From: Candidatus Gastranaerophilales bacterium
GTDB taxonomy: Bacteria; Cyanobacteriota; Vampirovibrionia; Gastranaerophilales; Gastranaerophilaceae
DNA: 64,000 nucleotides
Direction: 5' to 3'
NCBI GenBank assembly: GCA_944324345.1
Contig: CALUVT010000002.1
Location: forward strand, 1 to 64,000
This document shows positions 43,382-53,178 of this stretch, in pieces. Numbering within the stretch: the stretch's first letter is position 1; the number at the start of each line of letters is the position of its first letter. The notes under the pieces are model-generated. The model worked only from the letters and a program-made list of their open reading frames with translations. It was not told the origin of the DNA and searched no databases. The position numbers and the translations under genes were made by a program.

Positions 43382-43950
43382 AAAAAATAGCTGTTTGCGG
43401 AAATATTGCTTCAGGTAAGTCAACTGTACAGAATTTTTTAGAAAAACAGGGGTTTAAGGTTCTTGATACTGATGAAGTTGCACATAAACTTCTGACAGTT
43501 GCAAATGTTGATTTATACAATACTTTTAAAGAATACGATGTCTTTGAAAACGGAGAGTTCTCAAGGTTGAAAGTCGGTAAACTTGTTTTCAGTGATAAAG
43601 ATGCAAAGTTGAAATTGGAAGCGCTTTTGCATCCGCAAATTAAAAAAGAGATTGAAAAGTTTTTTGATATAAATAGCTCGGAAAAACTTTTGTTTGTCGG
43701 AATTCCTCTCCTCTTTGAAGCCAATATGCAAGATATGTTTGATAAGATTATTTTTGTGTACGCTGATGATAAACTAAGACTTCAAAGGTTAATAGAGCGT
43801 AACGGTTATTCTATCGATTATGCAAAACAAAGAATTAATTCTCAACTTTCGCAAGATGAAAAGATAAATTTTTCAGATTATATAATTCGAAATAACGGTT
43901 CTATGTCAGAATTAGAAAAATCTTTAACCAAAGTTGTTGAAAAACTTTAA
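43378..43950 (+). CDS. coaE: Dephospho-CoA kinase
   Basis: 190 aa. P-loop CGNIASGKSTVQNFLEKQG, DTDEVAHKLL, and VGIPLLFEANM. It performs the last step of coenzyme A synthesis. Start ATGA overlaps the previous stop by four bases; its own stop overlaps that of the convergent CHAP-like gene by four (TTAA). Confidence 0.95.
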   Translation: MKKIAVCGNIASGKSTVQNFLEKQGFKVLDTDEVAHKLLTVANVDLYNTFKEYDVFENGEFSRLKVGKLVFSDKDAKLKLEALLHPQIKKEIEKFFDINSSEKLLFVGIPLLFEANMQDMFDKIIFVYADDKLRLQRLIERNGYSIDYAKQRINSQLSQDEKINFSDYIIRNNGSMSELEKSLTKVVEKL

Positions 43951-44642
43951 ACCGGGACGAATACTCTGGCACCTTCCCTTATATTTTTGGTTAGCCCATC
44001 GCTTGCGGCTTGTCCGTTTCCTAAAGTTATTTCAACATGTCCATATTTTTTGCTGTATCCTGCTGTACCTCTGCCATATACCAGAACACATCCTGCTGGA
44101 AGGCTTGATAAATCTAGTCCATCGGTGGAAATTTCTTTAAAGTTTTTATTTTGGCTAAGTATATCTGCATATTGATAACCGTTACCTCTGGCACCTGTTC
44201 CTAATCCGCAAGCCTCAAGTGCTAGTCTGACATTATATGCACAGTCGCCATTAAACCCTTTAATACGTCGTTTTACAGCACTAGCAAGCATTTCTCCTTT
44301 GTATGAACTATATCCGACTTCGGATAGTGACAATGTTGCTTTTGAGTTCTTTTTCGATGGTGAGAAACTCAATATTGAATTAAAATCAAATAGAGGTTTG
44401 AAAGAAATATTAAAATTAAAAGGATTAAAATTAAATATTGGAGTTGATGTATAAAAATTGTTAAAGTAATTCAAGTTTGGGTTAAAGTACGGATTAAAAT
44501 ACTGATTGTACAAACAAAATACACTTGGCATACATGTAGAGGAATATGGGTTAGCGACAAAACCAGATCTGTTTGCACTTTGAGATGCTCCAAGTGCAAA
44601 TTCAGCTTTCTTTTTAGCTTCATTAACATTAATTAAACTCAA
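43947..44642 (-). CDS. CHAP-like amidase/peptidase-fold protein
   Basis: 231 aa. The C-terminal domain (about 115-231) has a cysteine in FNGDCAYNVRLALE and a histidine in KYGHVEITLG, the Cys/His pair of CHAP-type peptidoglycan hydrolases. The middle (about 40-90) is low complexity, dominated by Asn, Phe, Pro and Tyr repeats (FNPFNFN). No classic signal peptide. Probably a cell-wall hydrolase; export route unclear. Confidence 0.7.
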   Translation of the reverse strand: MSLINVNEAKKKAEFALGASQSANRSGFVANPYSSTCMPSVFCLYNQYFNPYFNPNLNYFNNFYTSTPIFNFNPFNFNISFKPLFDFNSILSFSPSKKNSKATLSLSEVGYSSYKGEMLASAVKRRIKGFNGDCAYNVRLALEACGLGTGARGNGYQYADILSQNKNFKEISTDGLDLSSLPAGCVLVYGRGTAGYSKKYGHVEITLGNGQAASDGLTKNIREGARVFVPV

Positions 44643-44720
44643 AATATTCCCCTTTTAATTTTTCCTCTACTTATATAAAGTATTTTTTTGAGAAAAAATT
44701 GCCTAAATTTTAAGGGAATT

Positions 44721-45044
44721 TTAATATTTAAGAAAACTTGCTTCAGCTTTTCCCATGTCAATAGCGTTTATTGCTTTTTCAAAATCATCTGTTTCTTCAA
44801 AATCAGAGGGGGTTAAACTTAATATTTCTTCGATTTTGGCATCACCCTGAAACAGATAAAATTTATTCACATTCTTCATATATAGGCCGAAATAATTTTC
44901 TTTTTTGAGTTGTTTGAAAAATTCTTGTTTTATATCATTTTTGGAAAACCCGTCAAATGTAAAATCTTTTATAAGTTTGCAATTCTTTTTCAATGTTTCC
45001 AAAAGAACGTAAGGCTCAATCCACTTAGTGACTATCTTGTTCAT
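44721..45044 (-). CDS. Unrecognised 107-aa protein
   Basis: No known family seen. The protein is soluble and acidic at the C-terminus (LTPSDFEETDDFEKAINAI). GAGG lies upstream of the ATG. It sits 35 bp downstream of the msbA-type gene on the same strand and may be co-transcribed with it. Confidence 0.6.
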   Translation of the reverse strand: MNKIVTKWIEPYVLLETLKKNCKLIKDFTFDGFSKNDIKQEFFKQLKKENYFGLYMKNVNKFYLFQGDAKIEEILSLTPSDFEETDDFEKAINAIDMGKAEASFLKY

Positions 45045-45079
45045 AACTTTCCTCTCAAAAGATTTATTGTCAAATTTCG

Positions 45080-46921
45080 TTAATTTGTAGTTATTTGTTC
45101 TTGTTCTTGATTTTTGAATTGCATTTCGTAAAGGTTTTTGTATTTACCGTTTTCTATTTGCATTAACTCATCATGCGTACCAAGTTCAACAAGTTCTCCC
45201 TCATTTATCACAGCAATTCTGTTAGCATTTTTTATTGTTGATAATCTGTGAGCAATTACAAAAACTGTTTTATTTTGGATTAAATTATCTAAAGCTTTTT
45301 GTACGATTGCTTCGGATTTATTATCAAGAGCAGACGTAGCTTCGTCAAGAATAACAATCGGAGCATCTTTTAACATTGCTCTTGCAATTGCTATTCGTTG
45401 TCTTTGTCCTCCGGATAGTGTTGTACCTCTTTCTCCAACGTAAGTATCAAGACCTTTTTCCAATGTAGATATAAATTCATCAAGGTGAGCCATTTGTATT
45501 ACTCTTTCAACATCAACATCGCTTGCATGTTCATTACCCATCAAAATATTTTCTTTAATTGTCCCCGAGAATAAGAAGTTATCTTGGAATACGAAAGATA
45601 TTTGGCTTCTTAGGGAATTAAGGTCAAATTTTCTTATATCAATCCCGTCAAATTCAACAGAACCTGAAGTTACGTCGTAAAACCTTGGCAAAAGACTAAC
45701 AACAGTACTTTTCCCGCCACCGGAATTCCCGACAAGAGCTATTGTTTCATTTTTGTTTACGTTAAGGCTAAAGTTTTTCAAAACTAAAGCGTCAGGTTCA
45801 TACTCAAAATATACATTCTTAAACTGTATTGATTTTTCCAAACCTGCTAATTTTATAGCATTTTGTGGGGATTTTATCTGAGGCTCTATGTCAAATAATT
45901 CAAATACTCTTCCCATAGCAACAAATACTCCCTGTAAATTGGTTAAGGTATTCCCCAGAGTTTTTGTAGGCTTGTAGAGTAATAGAAGTGATGTTACAAA
46001 AGATGCAAAACTTCCGGCAGTCATCTGGCCTGTGAGTATTAAATGGTTCCCGTAAGCCATAACAAGTGCTATACCGATAGAGCATACAAAATACATGATA
46101 GGCGACATCCAGCCCACACGTTTGGTTAATGACATTGCCAAATGAAATTGTTCATGTACTTGATTTTCGAATTTTGTATTTTGATCTTCTTGTAAGTTAT
46201 ACGCAGTTATAATTTTGTTGCCGGCAAATGTTTCGTTAAAGTTTGTTGTCATATTACCGCCAACAACCATTGTTGCATTAGAGACTTTTTTAATTCTTTT
46301 TCTGATTAATGTAACAGGAGTAATTGCAATGGCCATAATTGTCACCCCTATTATTGCAAGCTTCCATGAGTTATAAAGAAGTACTGCAACCAATCCGATA
46401 AGTCCAAAAAATGTTGCGATAAATGATTTTAGCATTTCAATTATATTTTTAGATGCGGTATCAGGATCGGTTAAAAACCTTGTTAAAACAAGACCGGAAG
46501 AATTCACATCAAAAAACTGCGGATCCATTTTGGTAAGTCTTCTAAATAAATCTATTTTCAAAGAATTTGATATCTTAAGTCCTGTCCAGTCAGTCAAGTA
46601 GTTGCTCAAATATTTTAGAACTCCTTGAAACAGTGCAAAAGCAACTATTCCAAACGGGATTATAGCAGCAAGCCATGCTTGTGAATGCACTGTAAATCCC
46701 ATAAATGTCCAGGTATGATTTGGATCACCATTAATAACATAATCGAGATACGGCTTTAAAGAGAGGGCAACTACACCGTCTAAAAGTCCCAAAGGTATTG
46801 CAATAATAAGGTTTATAATTGCTCTTCCAAGGACCGGTCTTATATATGGATATATTTTTTTCAACAAATATCCATATTTAAAAGCGTCTTTAGATACTGT
46901 GTTTTGCAATTTGTAGTCCAT
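45080..46921 (-). CDS. msbA: ABC transporter, MsbA-like lipid flippase
   Basis: 613 aa, fused membrane and ATPase domains. Six membrane helices (about 30-330), then Walker A GNSGGGKSTVVSLLPRFYD, ABC signature LSGGQRQRIAIARAML and Walker B VILDEATSALD. It probably flips lipid A or a related glycolipid across the inner membrane, in keeping with lpxK and the MCE protein. Single-gene assignment to MsbA is by similarity of layout; other lipid or drug exporters of the family cannot be excluded. Divergent from ugd. Confidence 0.88.
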   Translation of the reverse strand: MDYKLQNTVSKDAFKYGYLLKKIYPYIRPVLGRAIINLIIAIPLGLLDGVVALSLKPYLDYVINGDPNHTWTFMGFTVHSQAWLAAIIPFGIVAFALFQGVLKYLSNYLTDWTGLKISNSLKIDLFRRLTKMDPQFFDVNSSGLVLTRFLTDPDTASKNIIEMLKSFIATFFGLIGLVAVLLYNSWKLAIIGVTIMAIAITPVTLIRKRIKKVSNATMVVGGNMTTNFNETFAGNKIITAYNLQEDQNTKFENQVHEQFHLAMSLTKRVGWMSPIMYFVCSIGIALVMAYGNHLILTGQMTAGSFASFVTSLLLLYKPTKTLGNTLTNLQGVFVAMGRVFELFDIEPQIKSPQNAIKLAGLEKSIQFKNVYFEYEPDALVLKNFSLNVNKNETIALVGNSGGGKSTVVSLLPRFYDVTSGSVEFDGIDIRKFDLNSLRSQISFVFQDNFLFSGTIKENILMGNEHASDVDVERVIQMAHLDEFISTLEKGLDTYVGERGTTLSGGQRQRIAIARAMLKDAPIVILDEATSALDNKSEAIVQKALDNLIQNKTVFVIAHRLSTIKNANRIAVINEGELVELGTHDELMQIENGKYKNLYEMQFKNQEQEQITTN

Positions 46922-47023
46922 GAATACCCCCTCTTTGTGTCTAATTTATGATATACATTATCTCATGAAAAAATTTTTTGTGCTATTCTATCATTAAAGT
47001 TAACTTTTTGAACAGGAGTAGAG

Positions 47024-48346
47024 ATGAAAATTTGTGTTATAGGAACAGGTTATGTAGGATTGGTTGCCGGAACTTGTCTTGCGGATATGGGAAATGAAGT
47101 TATTTGTGTAGACAATGATTTGAATAAATTGGAAAAATTAAAAAATGGTGTCATTCCTATTTATGAACCCGGTCTTGAAGAACTTATAAAATCTAATGTT
47201 ATGGAAGGAAGACTTGTTTTCTCTGACAATTTAGCGGATGCTGTTGAAAAATCATTAGTTTGCTTTATTGCGGTAGGAACTCCTCAAAGTGAAGATGGTT
47301 CAGCAGATTTACATTATGTAGAGCAGGTCGCAGAAAGTATTGGAAAGGCTATCAAAAGTTACAAAGTTATTGTAAACAAATCAACCGTACCTGTAGGAAC
47401 TGCACAAAGAGTTACGAATATTATTAAAAGATTTTACGACGGGGAATTTGATGTTGTATCTAATCCTGAATTTTTAAAACAAGGTGCCGCCGTTGAAGAC
47501 TTTTTAAAACCTGACAGAGTCGTTATAGGTTCAAATTCTTCCAGAGCAACAGCTATAATGCAGGAGGTTTATGCACCGTTTTTCAGAACTGCAAGCCGTT
47601 TTGTAATTATGGATGTTAAATCTGCCGAGATGACAAAATATGCCGCTAATTCTTTTTTAGCTTTAAAAATATCTTATGCAAATGAAATTGCAAATATTTG
47701 TGAGGCTGTTGGTGCTGATGCTGAAATGGTAAGAATAGGAATGAGCCTGGATAAGCGTATCGGATCTCAGTTTTTGTTTCCGGGACTAGGTTATGGCGGG
47801 AGTTGTTTCCCAAAAGATGTGAAGGCTTTGTTGAAAACAGCTGTCGATAATAATTGCGGGCATCGCTTGATAGAGGCAGCTGATGAGGTTAATAAAGAGC
47901 AGAGAGTTATTTTCATTACAAAGATATTACAAAGATTTGGGGCAGATTTGTCCGGAAAAACTTTTGCTGTTTGGGGGTTGACTTTTAAGCCAAAAACAAA
48001 TGATATGAGGATGTCTCCCTCTATTACAATAGTCAATGCTTTACTTGAGCTTGGAGCAAATGTTCAAGCTTATGACCCTAAAGGGTTTGAACAGGCAAAA
48101 TCAATATGGGGCGACAGAATTACTTATGCTAACAGCTCTTATGGTGCTTTAGTTTTGGCTGATTGCTTGCTGTTATTAACAGAATGGAATGAATTTAGAC
48201 GTCCTGACTTTGATAAGGTAAAAGAACTTATGAAATCACCTGTTATATTTGACGGCAGGAACCAATATGATGGAGAAAGGCTTATACAAAAAGGTTTTGA
48301 ATATCATTGTATAGGGAAAAGATTTAATTCTTTAAATCCCGTTTAG
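47024..48346 (+). CDS. ugd: UDP-glucose 6-dehydrogenase
   Basis: 440 aa. N-terminal Rossmann motif VIGTGYVGLVAGTCLADMG, NKSTVPVGTA, VSNPEFLKQGAAVEDF, catalytic Cys in GLGYGGSCFPKDVKAL, and WGLTFKPKTNDMR. It makes UDP-glucuronate for surface polysaccharides. CAGGAG lies upstream of the ATG. The end overlaps the convergent hydrolase by 15 bp. Confidence 0.96.
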   Translation: MKICVIGTGYVGLVAGTCLADMGNEVICVDNDLNKLEKLKNGVIPIYEPGLEELIKSNVMEGRLVFSDNLADAVEKSLVCFIAVGTPQSEDGSADLHYVEQVAESIGKAIKSYKVIVNKSTVPVGTAQRVTNIIKRFYDGEFDVVSNPEFLKQGAAVEDFLKPDRVVIGSNSSRATAIMQEVYAPFFRTASRFVIMDVKSAEMTKYAANSFLALKISYANEIANICEAVGADAEMVRIGMSLDKRIGSQFLFPGLGYGGSCFPKDVKALLKTAVDNNCGHRLIEAADEVNKEQRVIFITKILQRFGADLSGKTFAVWGLTFKPKTNDMRMSPSITIVNALLELGANVQAYDPKGFEQAKSIWGDRITYANSSYGALVLADCLLLLTEWNEFRRPDFDKVKELMKSPVIFDGRNQYDGERLIQKGFEYHCIGKRFNSLNPV

Positions 48347-49255
48347 TTTACTAAATGCATTAATTTTTTCAGGATCTATAGAGTGTCCGCCTGTTTTTAG
48401 GATAACTAGTTCTTTAAGATTTCTTGAACAATTCGCAAGTTCTTGTGTGGAACTTGTTGATATGATTTTGTCATTTTCAGAGTGAATGAAGTAAACAGGC
48501 AATTTTAAAGATTTTACCTTTTTTAAAGTTTGAAAAGACCAGTCCAAAGTTTTGATTAGTGGAGGGAATTTTTCTATCAGGTACTTGAAAGCCTTAGGAA
48601 GCTTGACAGTACTCCCTTTAAGCAAAACTTGCGTCTCATTTTGTAAAGAGTTAAAGGGAGATATAAGGACAAGGAATTTCAAATCTTTATTATTATGGGC
48701 AAGCGTTACGGCCGGGTAACTCCCTAAGCTAAACCCGACTACACCTATATCATCTCTTTTAATACCTTTATCAATGAGATATTTAATAGCACCTATTGTA
48801 TTTTGTCTAATTGATGATGCTGTAACAGTTCCGCTGCTTTCTCCAAAACCGCCGTATTCGGGAGCAAACACTCCATACCCCTTTTTTATCATTGTTTTGT
48901 ATAGCTCTTGGTTAGAGGTAATATTTTGCCCGATGCCGTGGTAAAATATTATGTATTTTTTCGAATTGTTTGGATTTATATCCCAAGCTTGAGAAGTCCC
49001 TTTCCCTGTTTTTATAGAAACAATTTTGAGAGAGCTTATAAAATCTTTGTCAATATTAAATTTTCGAACTTTTGATATATTCGTAAATCTGCCTAGAATT
49101 CCTCTCATGCAATATTTAAGCGGTGATAAATGTTCCAAAGTTCCGTTTATCCCGTTAAAAGACGTAGAAGCACTTCTCAAATCGTTTTTTCTCCCGACGA
49201 GATTGTAATTTTTATAATCTGAATAATTCGTATTTTGAATAGGGCTTATTAACAT
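48332..49255 (-). CDS. Alpha/beta hydrolase
   Basis: 307 aa from the ATG at 49255 (the frame opens at a TTG at 49270). The core (about 95-300) has IIFYHGIGQNITSN (oxyanion region), the nucleophile elbow GVVGFSLGSYPAV, then HSENDKIISTSS with the acid and a late GGHSID histidine, so the triad is complete. The N-terminal 60 residues (LISPIQNTN...STSFNGING) belong to the recurrent N-terminal group of this window. Substrate unknown. Confidence 0.82.
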   Translation of the reverse strand: MLISPIQNTNYSDYKNYNLVGRKNDLRSASTSFNGINGTLEHLSPLKYCMRGILGRFTNISKVRKFNIDKDFISSLKIVSIKTGKGTSQAWDINPNNSKKYIIFYHGIGQNITSNQELYKTMIKKGYGVFAPEYGGFGESSGTVTASSIRQNTIGAIKYLIDKGIKRDDIGVVGFSLGSYPAVTLAHNNKDLKFLVLISPFNSLQNETQVLLKGSTVKLPKAFKYLIEKFPPLIKTLDWSFQTLKKVKSLKLPVYFIHSENDKIISTSSTQELANCSRNLKELVILKTGGHSIDPEKINAFSKLNGI

Positions 49256-49277
49256 ATATTTGGCTCTCAAAAGTAAA

Positions 49278-49306
49278 AACCTTATTTCAGTTAAATAAGG
49301 TTTAAA
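49278..49306 (-). terminator. tRNA-Leu terminator
   Basis: AAACCTTATTT-AACTG-AAATAAGGTTT followed on the minus strand by TTACTTTT. Confidence 0.7.
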
Positions 49307-49337
49307 TCTTTAGTAAGTATTTTTTTATTGAATAAAA

Positions 49338-49416
49338 TGGGCATGAAGAGACTCGAACTCCCACGCGTTAGCACTAGTTCCTAAGACTAGCGTGTCTACC
49401 ATTCCACCACATGCCC
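49338..49416 (-). tRNA. tRNA-Leu(UAG)
   Basis: 79 nt, no CCA. Acceptor GGGCATG/CATGCCC with discriminator A, anticodon loop CTTAGGA (UAG), a class II variable arm and T-loop TTCGAGT. Confidence 0.9.
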
Positions 49417-49487
49417 ATATTTAGTTTTCAATCAGTCTAAAAGACCTCCGTCACGTAAATCAAAGTTATACCAAAAATACTTGAAAG

Positions 49488-49640
49488 TCAAGAACGTTTT
49501 TCTATTCTTTCGGGATGTGCAGAATTTGAAAGGATAATTTCGTAATATTCATTCTTGTCAATATCTACACCCATGGTCTTTGGATTTGCGAAAATTTTTT
49601 TCTTTTTTTTGTTTAACAATTTTTTGTAATCACCTGACAT
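49488..49640 (-). CDS. Possible 50-aa Lys-rich protein
   Basis: ATG 49640 to TGA 49488. The start is basic (MSGDYKKLLNKKKKKIF), followed by ANPKTMGVDIDKNEYYEIIL. No clear Shine-Dalgarno. The composition looks protein-like rather than random, but no family is recognised. The rest of 49417-49789 holds only the leader of rplS. Confidence 0.45.
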   Translation of the reverse strand: MSGDYKKLLNKKKKKIFANPKTMGVDIDKNEYYEIILSNSAHPERIEKRS

Positions 49641-49789
49641 ATCTTAATTATATTACAAAATTTTAAAATCCGCTTGAAATTTTTATACATTTGTTTTACG
49701 ATACTCTTACGTGCGTCGGTGTATTTGTGGAACATCGATTTAAGGAATTTTAAAAAGTACGAAATATAAAGATATAAAGGAATTGTGAA

Positions 49790-50143
49790 ATGAACCCTAT
49801 TATTGATGAATTAGAAAAACCATATTTAAGAGAAAACCTCCCAGAAACAAATCCGGGTGATACTGTGAAGGTTTTTGTAAGAATTGTTGAAGGAAACAAA
49901 GAAAGAATTCAGGCTTTTGAAGGAACTGTTATTAAAAAACACGGTTCTGGTATAAACAAAACAATCACTGTAAGAAAGGTTTTCCAAGGTGTTGGTGTTG
50001 AACGTGTTTTCTTACTAAACTCACCAAGAATTGAAAAAATTAATGTTCTTAGAAAAGGTGATGTAAGACGTTCTAAACTTTACTACTTGAGAGAACGTTC
50101 CGGTAAAGCAACTCGTATCAAGGAAAAAATTGAAAAAAGATAA
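49790..50143 (+). CDS. rplS: 50S ribosomal protein L19
   Basis: 117 aa, normal size. [57 protein letters not shown] and [15 protein letters not shown] are characteristic. It binds at the subunit interface of the ribosome. AAAGGAATTG lies upstream of the ATG after a ~110-nt leader. It overlaps the next gene by 14 bp, forming an rplS-rbgA-rnhB operon, so ribosome production and assembly are co-expressed. Confidence 0.98.
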   Translation: MNPIIDELEKPYLRENLPETNPGDTVKVFVRIVEGNKERIQAFEGTVIKKHGSGINKTITVRKVFQGVGVERVFLLNSPRIEKINVLRKGDVRRSKLYYLRERSGKATRIKEKIEKR

Positions 50144-50972
50144 GCTTCATATTCACTGGTATCCCGGACACATTGCTAAAGCTGAAAAACAATTGAAATC
50201 TCAGCTTTCTTTGGTGGATGCAGTTATTGAAGTTGTTGATGCGAGATTACCGTTTTCAAGTTGTTATGACAATATTACGAGGCTTTTAGGTGAAAAGCCT
50301 CGTTTAATTTTGTTGAATAAAGCTGATTTAACAGATTCCGCGGAACTGGAAAAGTTCGTAAAATCATTAAAAGAGAGTACAAGTTTCCCTGTAATGTGTT
50401 CTGATGCAAAAAACAGCAAAGACTTAAATGCTGTAATAAAAAAGGTTATAGAGCTTTCTGAACCCCGTATCCAAGCGATTATGGCAAAAGGTTTGTTAAG
50501 ACGTCCGGCAAGAGTTATGGTTGTCGGAATGCCAAATGTAGGAAAATCAAGTATAATCAATAAATTAACAAAGTCTTCAAAGACAAAAATCGGAGCTAAA
50601 GCAGGAGTTACAAGACAGCAACAGTGGGTGCGTATAAATCCGAAATTAGATTTGTTGGACACTCCTGGGATTATTCCTATGAAGCAGGAGGATCAAGTTA
50701 GAGCTAAAAAGCTTGCCTTTGTAAATTCTGTATCTGAAAATGCTTATTCAAATGAAATTGTTGCCAAAGAATTGTTAGGTCTTTTGGAACAAAAATATCC
50801 GCAGCAAGTGAAAGATTTTTATAGAATTGATAATATTGCTCTTGAAGATATTGCAAAGTCGAGAAATTGGATTACCTCTAAGGGAGCTTTTGATATTGAA
50901 AGAACGGCTGTTTTTGTACTGCGAGATTTTAGAGAAGGTAAAATAGGCAAATTTATTCTGGATGAAATATAA
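50130..50972 (+). CDS. rbgA: Ribosome biogenesis GTPase A (RbgA/YlqF)
   Basis: 280 aa. Circularly permuted GTPase: G4 LLNKADLT (about 65) precedes G1 [14 protein letters not shown] (about 132) and G3 [25 protein letters not shown] opens the protein. It helps late assembly of the large ribosomal subunit. Overlaps rplS and abuts rnhB (stop and start share one base). Confidence 0.96.
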   Translation: MKKDKLHIHWYPGHIAKAEKQLKSQLSLVDAVIEVVDARLPFSSCYDNITRLLGEKPRLILLNKADLTDSAELEKFVKSLKESTSFPVMCSDAKNSKDLNAVIKKVIELSEPRIQAIMAKGLLRRPARVMVVGMPNVGKSSIINKLTKSSKTKIGAKAGVTRQQQWVRINPKLDLLDTPGIIPMKQEDQVRAKKLAFVNSVSENAYSNEIVAKELLGLLEQKYPQQVKDFYRIDNIALEDIAKSRNWITSKGAFDIERTAVFVLRDFREGKIGKFILDEI

Positions 50973-51763
50973 TGAGAAATTGTAAAAATTCTGGTCAAGA
51001 AGCATTGGAAAATGCTGTTGAAAACTTACAAAAAAATAATAGAGGTAAAAAAGTTTTGAAAACAGATTCGGCTGTTACTTCAAAAGTTGTTCAATTATTT
51101 GCTTTTGACGCTGAGCAGGGAAGAAAGTTTGTAATAGGTACTGATGAAGCAGGAAGAGGCTGTGGAGCAGGTGGAGTATTTGCAAGTGCAGTATGCTTTA
51201 AAGATTTTTCAGAAGAGCTTTTTGAAAAATTGGAAGATTTAAATGACAGTAAAAAACTTTCTCCTAAAAAACGTGAAATTTTATACGATATTATCAAAGA
51301 AAATTCAATAAATTCTACTATCTGTATAGAGGTTGATGAGATTGAAAAAATAAACATATTGAACGCATCTTTAAAAGCTATGCGTTTAGCTATTGAAAAC
51401 GTTGTAGAACAGTTGTGTTTAGATTGTAATTCTAAAAAAGATACTTTAGATAGCGACGAAATTACTGTATTGGTTGATGGTAATAAGCGTATTTATAATT
51501 TAGAGTATTCACAAAAATATGTTGTGAAGGGTGATGGAAAATCTGCATCTATTGCAGCAGCAAGTATTTTAGCAAAAGTTAGCCGTGACAGGTATATGCT
51601 GAAACTAGATGAAGAATTTCCACAATATAACTGGAAGGAAAATGCGGGGTACTTGACAAAAGAGCATATGTCCCTAATAGATAAATACGGGCTTTGTAAA
51701 TACCATAGACCTTCTTATTTGCAAAAACATTTTGCAAAACAAGAACAGTTAAATTTGTTTTAA
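50972..51763 (+). CDS. rnhB: Ribonuclease HII
   Basis: 263 aa with an unusual N-terminal extension of about 50 residues before the core. GTDEAGRGCGAGGVFASAV supplies the Asp-Glu pair and VDGNKRIYNL the next Asp. A ~20-residue insert (NSKKDTLDSDEITV) lies before that strand. It removes RNA primers and misincorporated ribonucleotides from DNA. Third gene of the rplS operon; the frame ends QEQLNLF, a plausible sliding-clamp-binding tail (QxxLxLF). Confidence 0.95.
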   Translation: MRNCKNSGQEALENAVENLQKNNRGKKVLKTDSAVTSKVVQLFAFDAEQGRKFVIGTDEAGRGCGAGGVFASAVCFKDFSEELFEKLEDLNDSKKLSPKKREILYDIIKENSINSTICIEVDEIEKINILNASLKAMRLAIENVVEQLCLDCNSKKDTLDSDEITVLVDGNKRIYNLEYSQKYVVKGDGKSASIAAASILAKVSRDRYMLKLDEEFPQYNWKENAGYLTKEHMSLIDKYGLCKYHRPSYLQKHFAKQEQLNLF

Positions 51764-52049
51764 AGCCGTTTGAAAGTTTCTAAGGCAGACAATCAAAATA
51801 TTTTTTATCATTGTCAATAGTTTTGGTTTGTTAAAATGTAAGTTGTGACGTGTTTTTAGACTAAGTAAGCAAAACAAACCCTCGCAAAATTTTAGTCTAA
51901 ATTTTTTGTCTGGTATAAAGCTGTCAGTTTAAATACATGTATAATCTAAACTTTAGAAGGTTTAGGTAATTTTGGACTTCTTAATTTTAAATATAATAAC
52001 TCCTCTCAATTCCTAATAGCTCACATTATCTATGATTGTGTAATTTTTG
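51764..52049. other. 286-bp intergenic region with a long-range stem
   Basis: No ORF of note. TTTAGACTAA (about 51855-51864) pairs with TTAGTCTAAA around a ~35-nt loop, followed by T-rich sequence. A TTGTCA and a TAAAAT lie upstream. This could be a small RNA or merely the ends of two convergent transcripts. Confidence 0.35.
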
Positions 52050-53093
52050 TCAAGCTATTTGGTATTTGTAGTTTGGATTAGATTTTAACTTTTCTTCTAT
52101 CTGTTCAAATGTTAACAGCCCTTGAGTTGCACCAAATTCTGAAACTACACCTGATGAGTTTACTGAAGCATACATCAAAGCCTCTCCTATGTTCCTGTCG
52201 GTTCTGTTTAAAGCTGCACAGAAAGTGGATGCAAAAGCATCTCCTGCACCGAGGGTTGAAACTACAGGGCCATCAAAAACAGGACAATAATAGTAATTTT
52301 TGCCATCGTAAGCATAAGCACCTTTACCACCGTCTGTTATAACTATTACTTGGTAATCACATACTTTTAGCTTTTTTAGCATTTCTTTTACATCGGGATG
52401 TATTAGTTCATCGGAGAATTTTTCTTCTCTTGTATCCGGTCTAACCTGAATTTGGGTTGCAAGTGAAGCTTCCTCTTTGTTCATAACAACTACATTTGCG
52501 TTTTCAAGAATTGTTTTTAAATAATTAAAGCCCTTTTTCAAACTTGATGAACCGGCATTAAAGCAAACAAAAACATTATTTTCCCTTGCGAAATTTGCAA
52601 TGTCATCAAGAACTTTTGTACTGTCACCATTTAGTGGTGCAATGTACAATAATTTTGCATTTTTAATGGCGTCAAAATTAATGTCTGATTTTTTTAATTG
52701 AGCGTTAGCCCCCCTGTGTGCTAGGACTGTTCTATCTCCCTGGAAACTTACCAATATGATGGAAAAGCCTGTGCTCAATTCTTTGTCCTGAATAATATTT
52801 GACAAATCTACTTTCTTATCTTTAAATGATTCCAAAATCCCTGCAGAATAAATATCATCACCAATTTTGAAAATAGCACTGGTGCTGTAACCAAGGTTTG
52901 CAAAATTAACTGCAGTATTTATTCCTCCTCCACCAACTTTTGAAGTAAAATCTGTAATTTCAACTTTGGCACCATACGGATAGCTCATAAATTCAGATTT
53001 TTTATTTTTAGTTGAGACAGAAACTATGTTGGCATCGTCGCTTTCTACGAATACGTCCATAGTTGCACTACCAATTGTTATAACATCATGCAT
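52050..53093 (-). CDS. PfkB-family carbohydrate kinase
   Basis: 347 aa. GSATMDVFVES at the start, VGGGGINTAVNFANLGY, and the catalytic anion hole with STLGAGDAFASTFCAAL (about residue 285). It phosphorylates a sugar or nucleoside; the exact substrate cannot be told. It is downstream of pnp on the same strand but separated by a strong terminator. Confidence 0.9.
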   Translation of the reverse strand: MHDVITIGSATMDVFVESDDANIVSVSTKNKKSEFMSYPYGAKVEITDFTSKVGGGGINTAVNFANLGYSTSAIFKIGDDIYSAGILESFKDKKVDLSNIIQDKELSTGFSIILVSFQGDRTVLAHRGANAQLKKSDINFDAIKNAKLLYIAPLNGDSTKVLDDIANFARENNVFVCFNAGSSSLKKGFNYLKTILENANVVVMNKEEASLATQIQVRPDTREEKFSDELIHPDVKEMLKKLKVCDYQVIVITDGGKGAYAYDGKNYYYCPVFDGPVVSTLGAGDAFASTFCAALNRTDRNIGEALMYASVNSSGVVSEFGATQGLLTFEQIEEKLKSNPNYKYQIA

Positions 53094-53140
53094 GATATCA
53101 TCCTCCAGTTGATTTCAGCTTAGCATAAAATATTTCGTAA

Positions 53141-53174
53141 AAAAAGACCGGTTTTTATAAAAACCGGTCTTTTT
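53141..53174. terminator. pnp terminator
   Basis: AAAAAGACCGGTTTTT (53141-53156), AT, and its complement: 16-bp perfect stem with A/T runs on both sides, functional in both directions. Confidence 0.88.
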
Positions 53175-53178
53175 TTTA

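Noticed and set aside
53141-53174. Palindromes at 17173, 29041 and 53141 as mobile-element ends
   Set aside because: Each lies right at the end of a gene with A/T runs, as expected of terminators; no target duplications or transposase nearby.
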